Origin: CAYLZN01 sp964387935
GTDB lineage: Bacteria > Acidobacteriota > Vicinamibacteria > Vicinamibacterales > JAFNAJ01
Direction of reading: 5' to 3'
Assembly (NCBI GenBank): GCA_964387935.1
Contig: CAYLZN010000123.1
Location: forward strand, 1 to 14,470
Length of the DNA: 14,470 nucleotides
Shown: positions 1 to 5,930 of the stretch, one piece after another
Position numbering within the stretch: position 1 is the stretch's first letter
Layout of the letters: the number at the start of each line of letters is the position of its first letter
Program-made: the position numbers and the translations under genes
The notes under the pieces: generated by a model
Database searches by the model: none
Told to the model about the DNA's origin: nothing
What the model saw: the letters and a program-made list of their open reading frames with translations, nothing else

Positions 1-447
1 CAGGGCGAAGTGGCCGCGACCGGCCAGCGCCAGCTCATGGCCACGGTGACGCTCTCGCACGACGACCGATCGTGGCGTCTGTCGCGCCAGCACGGCGTCC
101 GACCGTTCACTTCGAGTGACGCCGACACGCGACGCCTCTGGTGGACGGACGTCGGCGTGCACCAGAACCTCACGTTCCCGGTTCATCCCGATCCCGTCTC
201 CGGGCAGCACTGCTGGCACCAGGCCGTGCGCGTCCGCAGGGCGGAGGCTGGCGACCGGTACGGCGACATCTCGGTGGACGTCTCGCAGGCGCACGACGAG
301 TACAAAGCGTGGCTGTCCCGCACGAGGCCGGCGCACACGGTATCGCCTGATGGCCTCCGGCGCCCCTACTGGCTGCTGCGTCCGCTGAAGCCGGGACGGG
401 ACGTGTACCGGCTGCCGGCGACGCCTGCCGGCCCGATGCCGCGGTGA
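1..447 (+). CDS. C-terminal end of a probable molybdopterin (DMSO reductase family) oxidoreductase; 5' end outside the window
   Basis: The frame is open from base 1 and gives 148 residues, so this is the 3' end of a gene that starts upstream. The GTG at 10 has no reason to be the real start. The segment ending DPVSG...AVRVRRAE (residues about 60-80) resembles the last strand of the molybdopterin-dinucleotide-binding domain, which in this family often reads DPxSG followed by VRV. About 65 more residues follow (WLSRTRP, then RRPYWLLRPL), longer than the usual ending. The strongest support is the neighbour: the next gene overlaps by 4 bp and encodes a TorD-type chaperone, a class that matures such molybdoenzymes. 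The catalytic core, any Fe-S cluster and any Tat signal would lie outside the window, so the substrate cannot be read. The sulfur-carrier genes downstream suggest a sulfur compound, by inference. An unrelated protein remains possible. Confidence 0.55.
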   Translation, partial: QGEVAATGQRQLMATVTLSHDDRSWRLSRQHGVRPFTSSDADTRRLWWTDVGVHQNLTFPVHPDPVSGQHCWHQAVRVRRAEAGDRYGDISVDVSQAHDEYKAWLSRTRPAHTVSPDGLRRPYWLLRPLKPGRDVYRLPATPAGPMPR

Positions 448-1313
448 GCGCCGAACTGCTCCGCGCCCTGGCGGTGCTGGCGGAACCGCCCACCCCGGAA
501 TCGTCCAGGCTCGCGGACCTGGTGGCGCTCGGCCGTCCGCCAACGGCCGACGAATTCACTGAGCTGTTCGCGTTTCAGGTGTATCCTTACGCGTCCGTCT
601 ACACGGGTGCGGAAGGTGCGCTGGGAGGCGAGGCCCGGGATCGCGTGGCCGGCTTCTGGCGCGTGCTTGGCCTGGCTCCGTCAGCAGAGCCCGACCACGT
701 ATCGGCGCTCCTCGGCCTCTACGCGGAACTCGTCGAGCGCAGCCGCGTGGAGAAGACCGGGGCGGCGAGCGAGGCCTGGAGGCGCGCGCGCGCGACGTGC
801 CTGTGGGAACACCTCCTGGCCTGGCTGGGGCCGTACCTCAGGAAGGTCGAGCGCTTGGCTCCTGCGCCGTTCAGGATGTGGGCGGCGCGGCTCCGTGAAG
901 TGCTCTGGGCCGACGCGCGGGTCGTCACGGCCCCGCCTGGGCTGCCGCTGCACCTCCGGCTGGCGCCGCCGCTGCCCGAGGCCGACGCCGACGCCGACGC
1001 GTGGCTGTCGGCGCTGCTCGCGCCCGTGCGCTGCGGCCTGATCCTGACGAGGGCGGATCTGGCGCGGGCGGCGCAGGACCTCGGGCTCGGGCGTCGCGTC
1101 GGCGATCGCCGCGCGGTGCTCCGGGCGCTGTTCGAGCAGGATGCGCCGCGCGCGAGCGAGTGGCTCGCGGCCGAAGCCCATGCGGCAGCCGCGGCCGCCG
1201 AGGCCGACACGACGCCGCTCGGGCCCGTCGCCGCGTTCTGGACCGTGCGTGCACGTGAGACGGCCCGCGCCCTGGAACGCGCGCGGGCCGGGGAGAAGAT
1301 CGATGGCCGTTGA
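444..1313 (+). CDS. TorD/DmsD-family molybdoenzyme maturation chaperone
   Basis: The 289-residue cytoplasmic protein begins at a GTG that overlaps the preceding stop by 4 bp. Residues about 35-160 carry the TorD-like helical core: FAFQVYPYASVY (43-53), a GGEARDRVAGFW segment (61-72), and EPDHVSALLGLYAELV (82-97), which matches the family's conserved E-P-D-H helix. Such chaperones bind the signal peptide or apo-form of molybdopterin oxidoreductases and assist cofactor insertion, so the partner is presumably the enzyme encoded just upstream. The protein is longer than the usual 190-220 residues. The extra C-terminal part (about 175-289) is rich in Ala, Arg and Asp, includes an ADADADA run encoded by GCCGAC repeats near 981-1000, and has no motif I recognise. 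The last codons overlap the start of the DsrE2 gene by 11 bp, which suggests translational coupling. Confidence 0.8.
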   Translation: MSAELLRALAVLAEPPTPESSRLADLVALGRPPTADEFTELFAFQVYPYASVYTGAEGALGGEARDRVAGFWRVLGLAPSAEPDHVSALLGLYAELVERSRVEKTGAASEAWRRARATCLWEHLLAWLGPYLRKVERLAPAPFRMWAARLREVLWADARVVTAPPGLPLHLRLAPPLPEADADADAWLSALLAPVRCGLILTRADLARAAQDLGLGRRVGDRRAVLRALFEQDAPRASEWLAAEAHAAAAAAEADTTPLGPVAAFWTVRARETARALERARAGEKIDGR

Positions 1314-1860
1314 GACCCACGTCGTGACCGAGGAACTGGTCCGCAGGATCGTCCGCGAGGAGATCGAGCGGGCGTTCAAGAAGGACCCTGCCGCGAAGCG
1401 CGCGTGCATCATCGCCTCGAAGGGCACGCTCGACTGGGCCTACCCGCCCCTGATCCTGTCCACGGCGGCCGCCGCCGCGGGCCTCGAGACGGCGGTCTTC
1501 TTCACGTTCTACGGCCTGAACATCATCCACAAGGACTTCGAGAAACGGCTCCAGGTCTCGCCGGTGGCGAACCCGGCGATGCCGATGCCGGTGCCGATGC
1601 CGGACATCATCACGTCCCTGCCCGGCATGCCCGCATTCGCGACGTCGATGATGAAGTCGATGTTCAGCAGGAAAGGCGTGGCGACCATCAGGGAACTGCA
1701 CGCCGCCGCCCGCGACACCGACGTGCGGTTCATCGCGTGCCAGATGACCATGGACGTGTTCGGCTACACGCGGGAGGATTTCATCGACGGCGTCGAGGTC
1801 GGTGGTGCGGCCGCGTTCCTCTCCGAGGCGCGGAAGTCGCACGTCACGCTCTTCGTGTAG
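1303..1860 (+). CDS. DsrE2-type DsrE/DsrF/DrsH-like sulfur-carrier protein
   Basis: The 185-residue protein starts at an ATG inside the end of the chaperone gene, with a GGGAG ribosome site about 8 bases upstream. Family marks are the N-terminal strand RACIIASKGTLDWAYP (34-49), the FFTFYGLNII segment (67-76), the proline-methionine run PAMPMPVPMP (91-100), and IACQMTMDVFG (145-154) with a cysteine at 146, followed by DGVEVGGAAAFL. These match the DsrE2 (DrsE_2) branch rather than the small DsrE/TusD branch. A second cysteine is at 35. Members are known or proposed to hold sulfane sulfur or thiosulfonate on cysteine and exchange it with TusA, which is encoded 14 bp downstream. The Pro/Met stretch is encoded by CCGATG-like hexamers at about 1579-1602. 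Only the direction of sulfur flow is uncertain. Confidence 0.88.
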   Translation: MAVETHVVTEELVRRIVREEIERAFKKDPAAKRACIIASKGTLDWAYPPLILSTAAAAAGLETAVFFTFYGLNIIHKDFEKRLQVSPVANPAMPMPVPMPDIITSLPGMPAFATSMMKSMFSRKGVATIRELHAAARDTDVRFIACQMTMDVFGYTREDFIDGVEVGGAAAFLSEARKSHVTLFV

Positions 1861-1874
1861 GCGGAGGTTTCGTC

Positions 1875-2120
1875 GTGACGGATATCAAGGAAGACAAGGT
1901 ACTCGACGCGCGCGGGCTGCTCTGCCCCATGCCCATCGTGAAGGCCAGCAAGGACATGAAGACCCTCAGCCCCGGGCAGGTCCTCAAGGTCCTCGCCACG
2001 GACCGCGGCGCGATCGCGGATTTTCCGGCCTGGGCCGACGACACGGGCAACGAGCTGCTGACCTGGCACGAGGCCGGCGATGGCACGCTCGTGTTCTACC
2101 TGAAGAAGTCCGAGGACTGA
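1875..2120 (+). CDS. tusA: TusA-family sulfur carrier protein
   Basis: The 81-residue protein has the TusA signature DARGLLCPMPIVKASK (11-26), with the sulfur-accepting Cys17 in the CPxP motif and the helix-capping lysine after it. The rest follows the two-layer fold: a hydrophobic VLKVLATDRGAIADFPAW stretch and a C-terminal strand LVFYLKK. The GTG start at 1875 is chosen because a GGAGG site lies 8 bases upstream and because it gives the normal family length. The open frame continues upstream only as a shadow of the DsrE2 gene. TusA proteins receive persulfide from rhodaneses or other donors and pass it to tRNA thiolation, molybdenum cofactor enzymes or sulfur-oxidising machinery. Here the partners DsrE2, MBL and rhodanese sit in the same operon, so a role in dissimilatory or detoxifying sulfur transfer is more likely than tRNA modification. 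That role is inferred. Confidence 0.92.
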   Translation: MTDIKEDKVLDARGLLCPMPIVKASKDMKTLSPGQVLKVLATDRGAIADFPAWADDTGNELLTWHEAGDGTLVFYLKKSED

Positions 2121-2136
2121 CGCGCGGAGCGCCCAC

Positions 2137-2958
2137 ATGATCTTCAAGCAGCATCGCCACGAGCCGCTCGCCCAGCTCTCGTACATCATCGGATGCGCCC
2201 GTGCCAGGGAAGGCGTGGTGGTCGACCCCTGCGACGCGATCGGCGCGGAGTCCTACGTGCTGGACGCGGCCGACCTCGGCCTCACGATCGTCGGGGTGTT
2301 CGAGACCCACGTCCACGCCGACTACGTGTCGTGCGCGCGGGAGCTCGCGGAGATGACCGGGACCCCGTTGTACCTCCACGAGGTGGCCCGCTCCCTGGTG
2401 CGCTACGACGTCACCGCGATCGACGACGGGCAGGTGTTCGACGTGGGCAAGGTGCGGGTGAAGGCGCTGTACACGCCCGGCCACACGCCGGAGCACACGT
2501 CGTACGTGATCGCCGACCGCGCCCGCGCCGACGATCCGTGGTTCGTCCTGACAGGCGACTGCCTGTTCGTCGGCGACGTGGGCCGCCCGGACCTGCTCGT
2601 GGGCGACATGACGCTCGACGTGATGGACGAAGCGACGCGGGCGCGGACGCAGTACGAGAGCGTGAGGCGCCTGTTCGCGCTGCCGGACCACGTCGAGGTG
2701 TTTCCGGCGCACTACGGCGGCTCGACGTGCGGCGGCGTGAACATGAGCGGGAAGGTCAGTTCCACGATCGCCTTCGAGAAGCGCTTCAACCTCGCCATGA
2801 AGCAGCCCGACGCTGAGGCGTTCGCGCGCTTCGTCAAGGAGACGGCCAAACCCTTCCCAGACAACTACGCGCGGATCAAGTCGTACAATCTCGGGCTCAT
2901 TTCCAAGGAAGAGCTCGGCGCCGCTCGGACGGGCGGTGCCGCGGGAGGTCGCGCATGA
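2137..2958 (+). CDS. Metallo-beta-lactamase-fold protein, persulfide dioxygenase-like (ETHE1/CstB type)
   Basis: The 273-residue protein has an ATG start with GGAG 7 bases upstream. The metal-binding motifs appear in order: THVHADY (57-63), GHTPEH with His116, TGDCLFVGDVGRPD with Asp141 (139-152), and FPAHYGGSTCGG with His192 (189-200). The GDVGRPDL pattern is typical of the ETHE1/persulfide dioxygenase/rhodanese-linked group. That group uses one Fe(II) held by two His and one Asp to oxidise glutathione or low-molecular-weight persulfides to sulfite. The usual HxHxDH ends in Tyr63 here instead of His. In mononuclear-iron members this last residue is not a ligand, and aromatic substitutes are common in MBL-rhodanese fusions. 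Cys198, after the last metal His, recalls the extra cysteine of CstB. The gene overlaps the rhodanese gene by 4 bp, so the pair resembles a split CstB. No membrane or signal segment was seen. Confidence 0.85.
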   Translation: MIFKQHRHEPLAQLSYIIGCARAREGVVVDPCDAIGAESYVLDAADLGLTIVGVFETHVHADYVSCARELAEMTGTPLYLHEVARSLVRYDVTAIDDGQVFDVGKVRVKALYTPGHTPEHTSYVIADRARADDPWFVLTGDCLFVGDVGRPDLLVGDMTLDVMDEATRARTQYESVRRLFALPDHVEVFPAHYGGSTCGGVNMSGKVSSTIAFEKRFNLAMKQPDAEAFARFVKETAKPFPDNYARIKSYNLGLISKEELGAARTGGAAGGRA

Positions 2959-3569
2959 CCCCGCAGGACGTCGTCGCAACCGTGCAGGACGGTGCGGTCG
3001 TCATCGACATGCGACCGCCCAGGCCCTTCGCCACCGAGCACGTCGCGGGCGCGATCAACTTCCAGTTCAACCGCGCGGACCTCGCCGACCGCGCGGACCT
3101 CGCGCTGCCGCGCGACGTCGCGTTCGTCGTCCACGCGGAGCCCGATCCGATCGCCCGGGTCGCCGTCGAGATCCTCAGCGGGGCCGGGTTCACCGCACGC
3201 GGCTTCCTCGAGGGCGGGCTCAAGGCCTGGAAGGCGGCGGGCCTCCCCACCCAGGCCCTGCCCCTGCTCGACGTCGATCAGCTCCGGGCCCGGCTGGCCG
3301 AACTCCGCGTGCTCGACACCCGCGAGGGTTTCGAATTCCGCTACGCCCACATCGAGGGCGCAGAACTCCTCGAGTGGACCGACGCCTGGGGGCGGGCCAG
3401 TGCCGTTCCCACCGACCGGCCGCTGGCCCTCGTGTGCGGCGACCAGGTGCGCAGCGCCTACGTCGCCTCGATCCTCCAGCGGGCGGGCAAACCCGCGCAC
3501 CTCGTCTTCGGCGGCATGGCCGACTGGCTCGAGCGCGGCTACCCCGTCGTGAAGGCCCCGGGCAGGTAG
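2955..3569 (+). CDS. Two-domain rhodanese-like sulfurtransferase with one degenerate domain
   Basis: This 204-residue protein starts at an ATG that overlaps the MBL stop (ATGA). It holds two rhodanese domains, about 1-97 and 103-200. Each has the start (VVIDMRPPRPFATEHVAGA; VLDTREGFEFRYAHIEGA) and the end (GFLEGGLKAWKAAGLP; HLVFGGMADWLERGYP) of the fold. The second domain has the active-site loop VCGDQVRSA with Cys161 as persulfide carrier. In the first domain the same place reads VVHAEPDPIAR with no cysteine, so it is probably structural or regulatory. Cys161 is the only cysteine in the protein. Tandem rhodaneses usually keep the catalytic Cys in the C-terminal domain, as here. It likely moves sulfane sulfur to or from TusA, or turns the dioxygenase product sulfite into thiosulfate as in CstB; these roles are inferred from context. 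It is the last clear member of the sulfur operon. Confidence 0.87.
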   Translation: MTPQDVVATVQDGAVVIDMRPPRPFATEHVAGAINFQFNRADLADRADLALPRDVAFVVHAEPDPIARVAVEILSGAGFTARGFLEGGLKAWKAAGLPTQALPLLDVDQLRARLAELRVLDTREGFEFRYAHIEGAELLEWTDAWGRASAVPTDRPLALVCGDQVRSAYVASILQRAGKPAHLVFGGMADWLERGYPVVKAPGR

Positions 3570-3625
3570 CAGGCGCCCTGGCAACCTGCGCTGCACGGAT
3601 TCCGTCCAAGGCAGCGGAGGTCCTG

Positions 3626-4609
3626 ATGCGATCGATTCACCTGTCCGCCGTCGTGGCGACGACCCTTGCCGTTGCCGCCCTGTCCGGCCCCCGAGCAGTG
3701 GCGGCGGCTGACGAGGGTCGTTTCGAACAGACGCTGACCGTGGGCGCACCTGCCACCGTGTCGATCCTCGCGGGTGCCGGCGATGTCGTGGTGCGGCGGG
3801 GCGCGGCCGGCACGGTCCTCGTCCGCGGGCGCATCACCGCCGGCGACGGCTGGATGCCCGCCCAGAACGTGAGCACCCTCATCCGGCAGCTCGAAGCACA
3901 GCCGCCCATCGCCCAGCAGGGCAACTCCGTGACGATCGGCCGCCTTGACGATGAGCAGTTGCGTCGGCTGACGGTGAGCTACGACGTCACGGTGCCGGAC
4001 GCCACGGATCTGCAGGTCAAGGCCGGGTCCGGCGATGTGCAGGTCGAAGGCCTCGGCCGGGCGGTGTCGATCTCGGCCGGCTCGGGGTCGGTCAACGCCA
4101 CCGGCCTGAGCGGCTCGCTCGAGGTGAACACCGGTTCCGGCGACATCACGGTGGCTCGCGTCGGCGGCGACCTGAAGGCGCGATCGGGCAGCGGCAGCCT
4201 CACCGCCACCGGCGTCAGCGGCTCCGCCGACGCGAAGACGGGCAGCGGCGAGGTGCGCCTCGACGTGACGGGCAGCGGCAGCGTGTCGGCGACGAGTTCC
4301 TCCGGGGACGTGCGTGTCACCGGTGCCCGCGGCTCCCTCACCGCGCAGTCATCGAGCGGCGACATCGTCGTGGACGGCGTGCCCGGAGGCGCGTGGTCCC
4401 TGCACAGCAGCTCGGGCGACATCAGCGTGCGCCTCGGCGAGGCGATCGGCTTCAGCCTCGACGCACAGACCGCGTCAGGCCGCATCCAGACGGCGGCGCC
4501 CGTCACGATGAGCGGGGAGCTGTCGAAGAAGGCGCTGCGCGGCGACGTGCGTGGCGGGGGCCCGCGCCTCGAGCTTCGCACGGCGAGCGGCGACATCGAC
4601 GTGCGGTGA
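3626..4609 (+). CDS. Secreted DUF4097-family beta-strand repeat protein
   Basis: The 327-residue protein begins at an ATG five bases after a GGAGG site (3616-3620). Residues 1-28 form a signal peptide (positive start, hydrophobic core, cleavage near AVAAADE). From about 40 to the end it consists of short beta strands separated by glycine-serine turns: GSGD (134-137), GSGS (152-155), GSGD (170-173), GSGS (188-191), GSGE (206-209), SSGD (225-228, 243-246, 262-265) and ASGD (320-323). The period is near 18 residues, which predicts a right-handed beta-ladder like DUF4097 or putative auto-transporter adhesin-head proteins. No catalytic residues or cysteines stand out. Such proteins are common in Acidobacteriota and Bacteroidota and have no settled function; many lie near anti-sigma factors, but none is visible here. 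It follows the rhodanese by 56 bp and may be co-transcribed, though no functional link to sulfur is evident. Confidence 0.82.
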   Translation: MRSIHLSAVVATTLAVAALSGPRAVAAADEGRFEQTLTVGAPATVSILAGAGDVVVRRGAAGTVLVRGRITAGDGWMPAQNVSTLIRQLEAQPPIAQQGNSVTIGRLDDEQLRRLTVSYDVTVPDATDLQVKAGSGDVQVEGLGRAVSISAGSGSVNATGLSGSLEVNTGSGDITVARVGGDLKARSGSGSLTATGVSGSADAKTGSGEVRLDVTGSGSVSATSSSGDVRVTGARGSLTAQSSSGDIVVDGVPGGAWSLHSSSGDISVRLGEAIGFSLDAQTASGRIQTAAPVTMSGELSKKALRGDVRGGGPRLELRTASGDIDVR

Positions 4610-4616
4610 CCAGCAG

Positions 4617-5015
4617 TTACCACACACTGCGCACGTGCGGGTAGGCGCGGATCCCGCGGTCCTTCGTGACCAGCACGGCGCCATGATGCCGGGCCGTTGC
4701 GACGATGATCTGGTCGGCAGGGTCTGCGTGGAACGGCTGCGGCAGCTGGCAACTCTCGACCAGGATCGGGCGCGTCATGTCCGCCAGGTGCAAGCCCGGC
4801 ATGGCGGTCGCCAGGTCGAGCCACCTGTCCAGCGGCCGATCCAGCACGAGCTGGCCCTTCTCGACTTTTTTGGCGACCTCCCACACGGAGATCAGGGAGA
4901 GCCATAGCCCGTCCTCTCGCTGAGCCCTCGCGATCCGGGCGCCAGCCACCCTGGAGAGCCTGGGGTCCTCGGTGACCCACCATTGCCAGGCGTGCGTATC
5001 AAGAAGCACTGGCAT
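4617..5015 (-). CDS. PIN-domain (VapC-like) ribonuclease toxin
   Basis: The 132-residue protein has the PIN fold with its acidic quartet: Asp6 in LLDTHAW, Glu46 in ISVWEVAKK, Asp98/Asp101 in FHADPADQIIVATA, and Asp119 in LVTKDRGI. Such proteins are Mg2+-dependent RNases that cleave tRNA or rRNA when released from their antitoxin. The start at 5015 gives the standard MPVLLDTHAW beginning; the open frame further upstream is antisense to nothing useful and lies inside the antitoxin gene. It overlaps the upstream antitoxin by 17 bp, the usual coupled layout of a toxin-antitoxin pair. It ends 7 bp from the end of the DUF4097 gene, which converges on it. All catalytic acids are present, so the toxin appears intact. 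Confidence 0.88.
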   Translation of the reverse strand: MPVLLDTHAWQWWVTEDPRLSRVAGARIARAQREDGLWLSLISVWEVAKKVEKGQLVLDRPLDRWLDLATAMPGLHLADMTRPILVESCQLPQPFHADPADQIIVATARHHGAVLVTKDRGIRAYPHVRSVW

Positions 5016-5223
5016 GCCAGGCCTCGCCGGTACTGAACGGATCGCCGGTGTCCTCGAGGACGCTCCCGGCCAGGCTCTCGCGCCGCGCCGACGCCGCACA
5101 GGGGACGAGGCGGGCCACGGGCCGACCGCGCTTGGTGATGACGATCGACGTCTTGGTCGAGGCCACTTCGTCCAGGGCCTTCAGGCACACGTCCTTGAAC
5201 TTCCCCGCGGCCATCGTCTTCAT
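4999..5223 (-). CDS. Phd/YefM-family antitoxin
   Basis: The 74-residue protein has the Phd/YefM N-terminal DNA-binding and dimerisation region: AAGKFKDVCLKALDEV (5-20), then SIVITKRGRPVARLVP (26-41), the conserved strand-turn of prevent-host-death proteins. The C-terminal part (about 45-74) is polar and without a recognisable pattern, as expected for a flexible toxin-binding tail. It is encoded directly upstream of the PIN toxin with a 17-bp overlap. A perfect -35 hexamer and two palindromes lie just before its ATG, which suggests classical autoregulation by the antitoxin or complex. The ATG at 5223 has no Shine-Dalgarno sequence; Met4 (5214) is an alternative start. Confidence 0.85.
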   Translation of the reverse strand: MKTMAAGKFKDVCLKALDEVASTKTSIVITKRGRPVARLVPCAASARRESLAGSVLEDTGDPFSTGEAWHASAS

Positions 5224-5228
5224 GGCGC

Positions 5229-5258
5229 TATATGGCCATAGCCATGTGGCTATGTCAA
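5229..5258 (-). promoter_or_regulatory. Promoter and palindromic operator of the PIN/Phd toxin-antitoxin operon
   Basis: On the minus strand a perfect -35 (TTGACA, 5258-5253) is followed after 18 bases by a -10-like CATATA (5234-5229). Between and over them lie a 7-bp-arm inverted repeat, ATAGCCA-TG-TGGCTAT (5238-5253), and a 10-bp perfect palindrome, TATGGCCATA (5231-5240). This placement would let bound antitoxin block RNA polymerase. Transcription would begin about at the antitoxin ATG, so the mRNA may be leaderless. The motifs are seen directly; the regulation is inferred from other Phd/YefM systems. Confidence 0.65.
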
Positions 5259-5289
5259 GCTGACACGGGCCGACCGCGGGCGGGGACGC

Positions 5290-5886
5290 TCAGATCTCGA
5301 CGGACACGTCAGACTCGGCGAGGTCCTGGACCTGCAGACGTGGACCGTCGGTCGCGGTCCTGAAGCGGACGCCGAGCGCCTCCGATACCAACCAGCCCTC
5401 GGCGTCGCCTGACGTCTGGCGGTACTCCAGTCCCGCGAGCGCGAACACCTCGACCCGCTTCGTGTCCCGATCGATGACGACCACGTTGCGCACGCCGAGC
5501 GCGGCGAAGAACGGCAGCTTCTCGTACGTCTCGTCGTCCGGCGAACGAATCTCGATGACGACGTCGGGGCCACCGAAGCGGACGCCGTCCGGCGCCACGA
5601 CGTGCTCGTGACCGGCCGCCACGAACGTGAGGTCCGGCACGCGATAGTTCTCCCAGCCGGTTGGCGCGTCACAGACGTTGACACCGGATCGAAGCAGGCC
5701 CCGTCCGGCACGCTTGACCAGGGGCAGGAGGAACGCGACCAACTCGTCGACGATGCGCTGGTGCTCGAACGAAGGAGCGGGGGTCATATGCAAGACCCCG
5801 TTCCACATCTCGTCCCAGCGGTCCTCGCCCGTCTTGCGGCGGTGGGCCAGCAGTTCCTCCGGCACGCGCAGCATGACGCCCTTCAT
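5290..5886 (-). CDS. Uma2-family (DUF820) putative restriction-like endonuclease
   Basis: The 198-residue protein matches the Uma2 pattern: an N-terminal part naming the input (RWDEMWNGVLHMTPAPSFEHQ, split about 23-43), then the PD-(D/E)xK-like core with Asp85 in YRVPDLTFV, Glu112 in PDVVIEIRSPDD and Lys123 nearby, and then FFAALGVRNVVVIDRD. Uma2 proteins are numerous in Cyanobacteria, Chloroflexi and Acidobacteria, often in many copies, and their biological role is unsettled; nuclease activity is predicted from the fold. The start is uncertain. ATG at 5886 follows a TACACT -10-like box by 7 bases, whereas ATG at 5874 (residue 5) has AGGGC 4 bases upstream. It is a stand-alone gene, 66 bp after the antitoxin gene and 44 bp before the glycosylase end. 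The much longer open frame upstream of this start is antisense to the glycosylase and is not used. Confidence 0.8.
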   Translation of the reverse strand: MKGVMLRVPEELLAHRRKTGEDRWDEMWNGVLHMTPAPSFEHQRIVDELVAFLLPLVKRAGRGLLRSGVNVCDAPTGWENYRVPDLTFVAAGHEHVVAPDGVRFGGPDVVIEIRSPDDETYEKLPFFAALGVRNVVVIDRDTKRVEVFALAGLEYRQTSGDAEGWLVSEALGVRFRTATDGPRLQVQDLAESDVSVEI

Positions 5887-5893
5887 GCTCCCG

Positions 5894-5899
5894 AGTGTA
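5894..5899 (-). promoter_or_regulatory. Candidate -10 box of the Uma2 gene
   Basis: TACACT on the minus strand lies exactly 7 bases before the ATG at 5886. No convincing -35 is visible 16-18 bases upstream. If used, the transcript would begin at or next to the start codon. The same box and spacing occur before the acyltransferase gene at 14406. Confidence 0.35.
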
Positions 5900-5930
5900 C
5901 TACGGCAGAATCTGCGACATCCGCGCAGGC

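Noticed and set aside
925..1842. A 305-codon minus-strand frame opposite the chaperone and DsrE2 genes
   Set aside because: The composition is mostly Arg, Ala, His and Gly, and it is fully antisense to recognised genes.
1404..1874. In-frame extension upstream of TusA that would make a longer fusion protein
   Set aside because: It lies inside the DsrE2 gene in another frame. TusA has its own GTG with a GGAGG site and normal length.
4010..4609. Glycine-serine repeats considered as a DNA tandem repeat or CRISPR-like array
   Set aside because: The period is in the protein (about 18 residues) and the DNA units diverge. They encode beta-ladder turns of a DUF4097 protein.
4617..5223. Calling the toxin-antitoxin pair vapBC
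   Set aside because: The toxin is VapC-like, but the antitoxin is of the Phd/YefM type and not VapB, so no such symbols are given.
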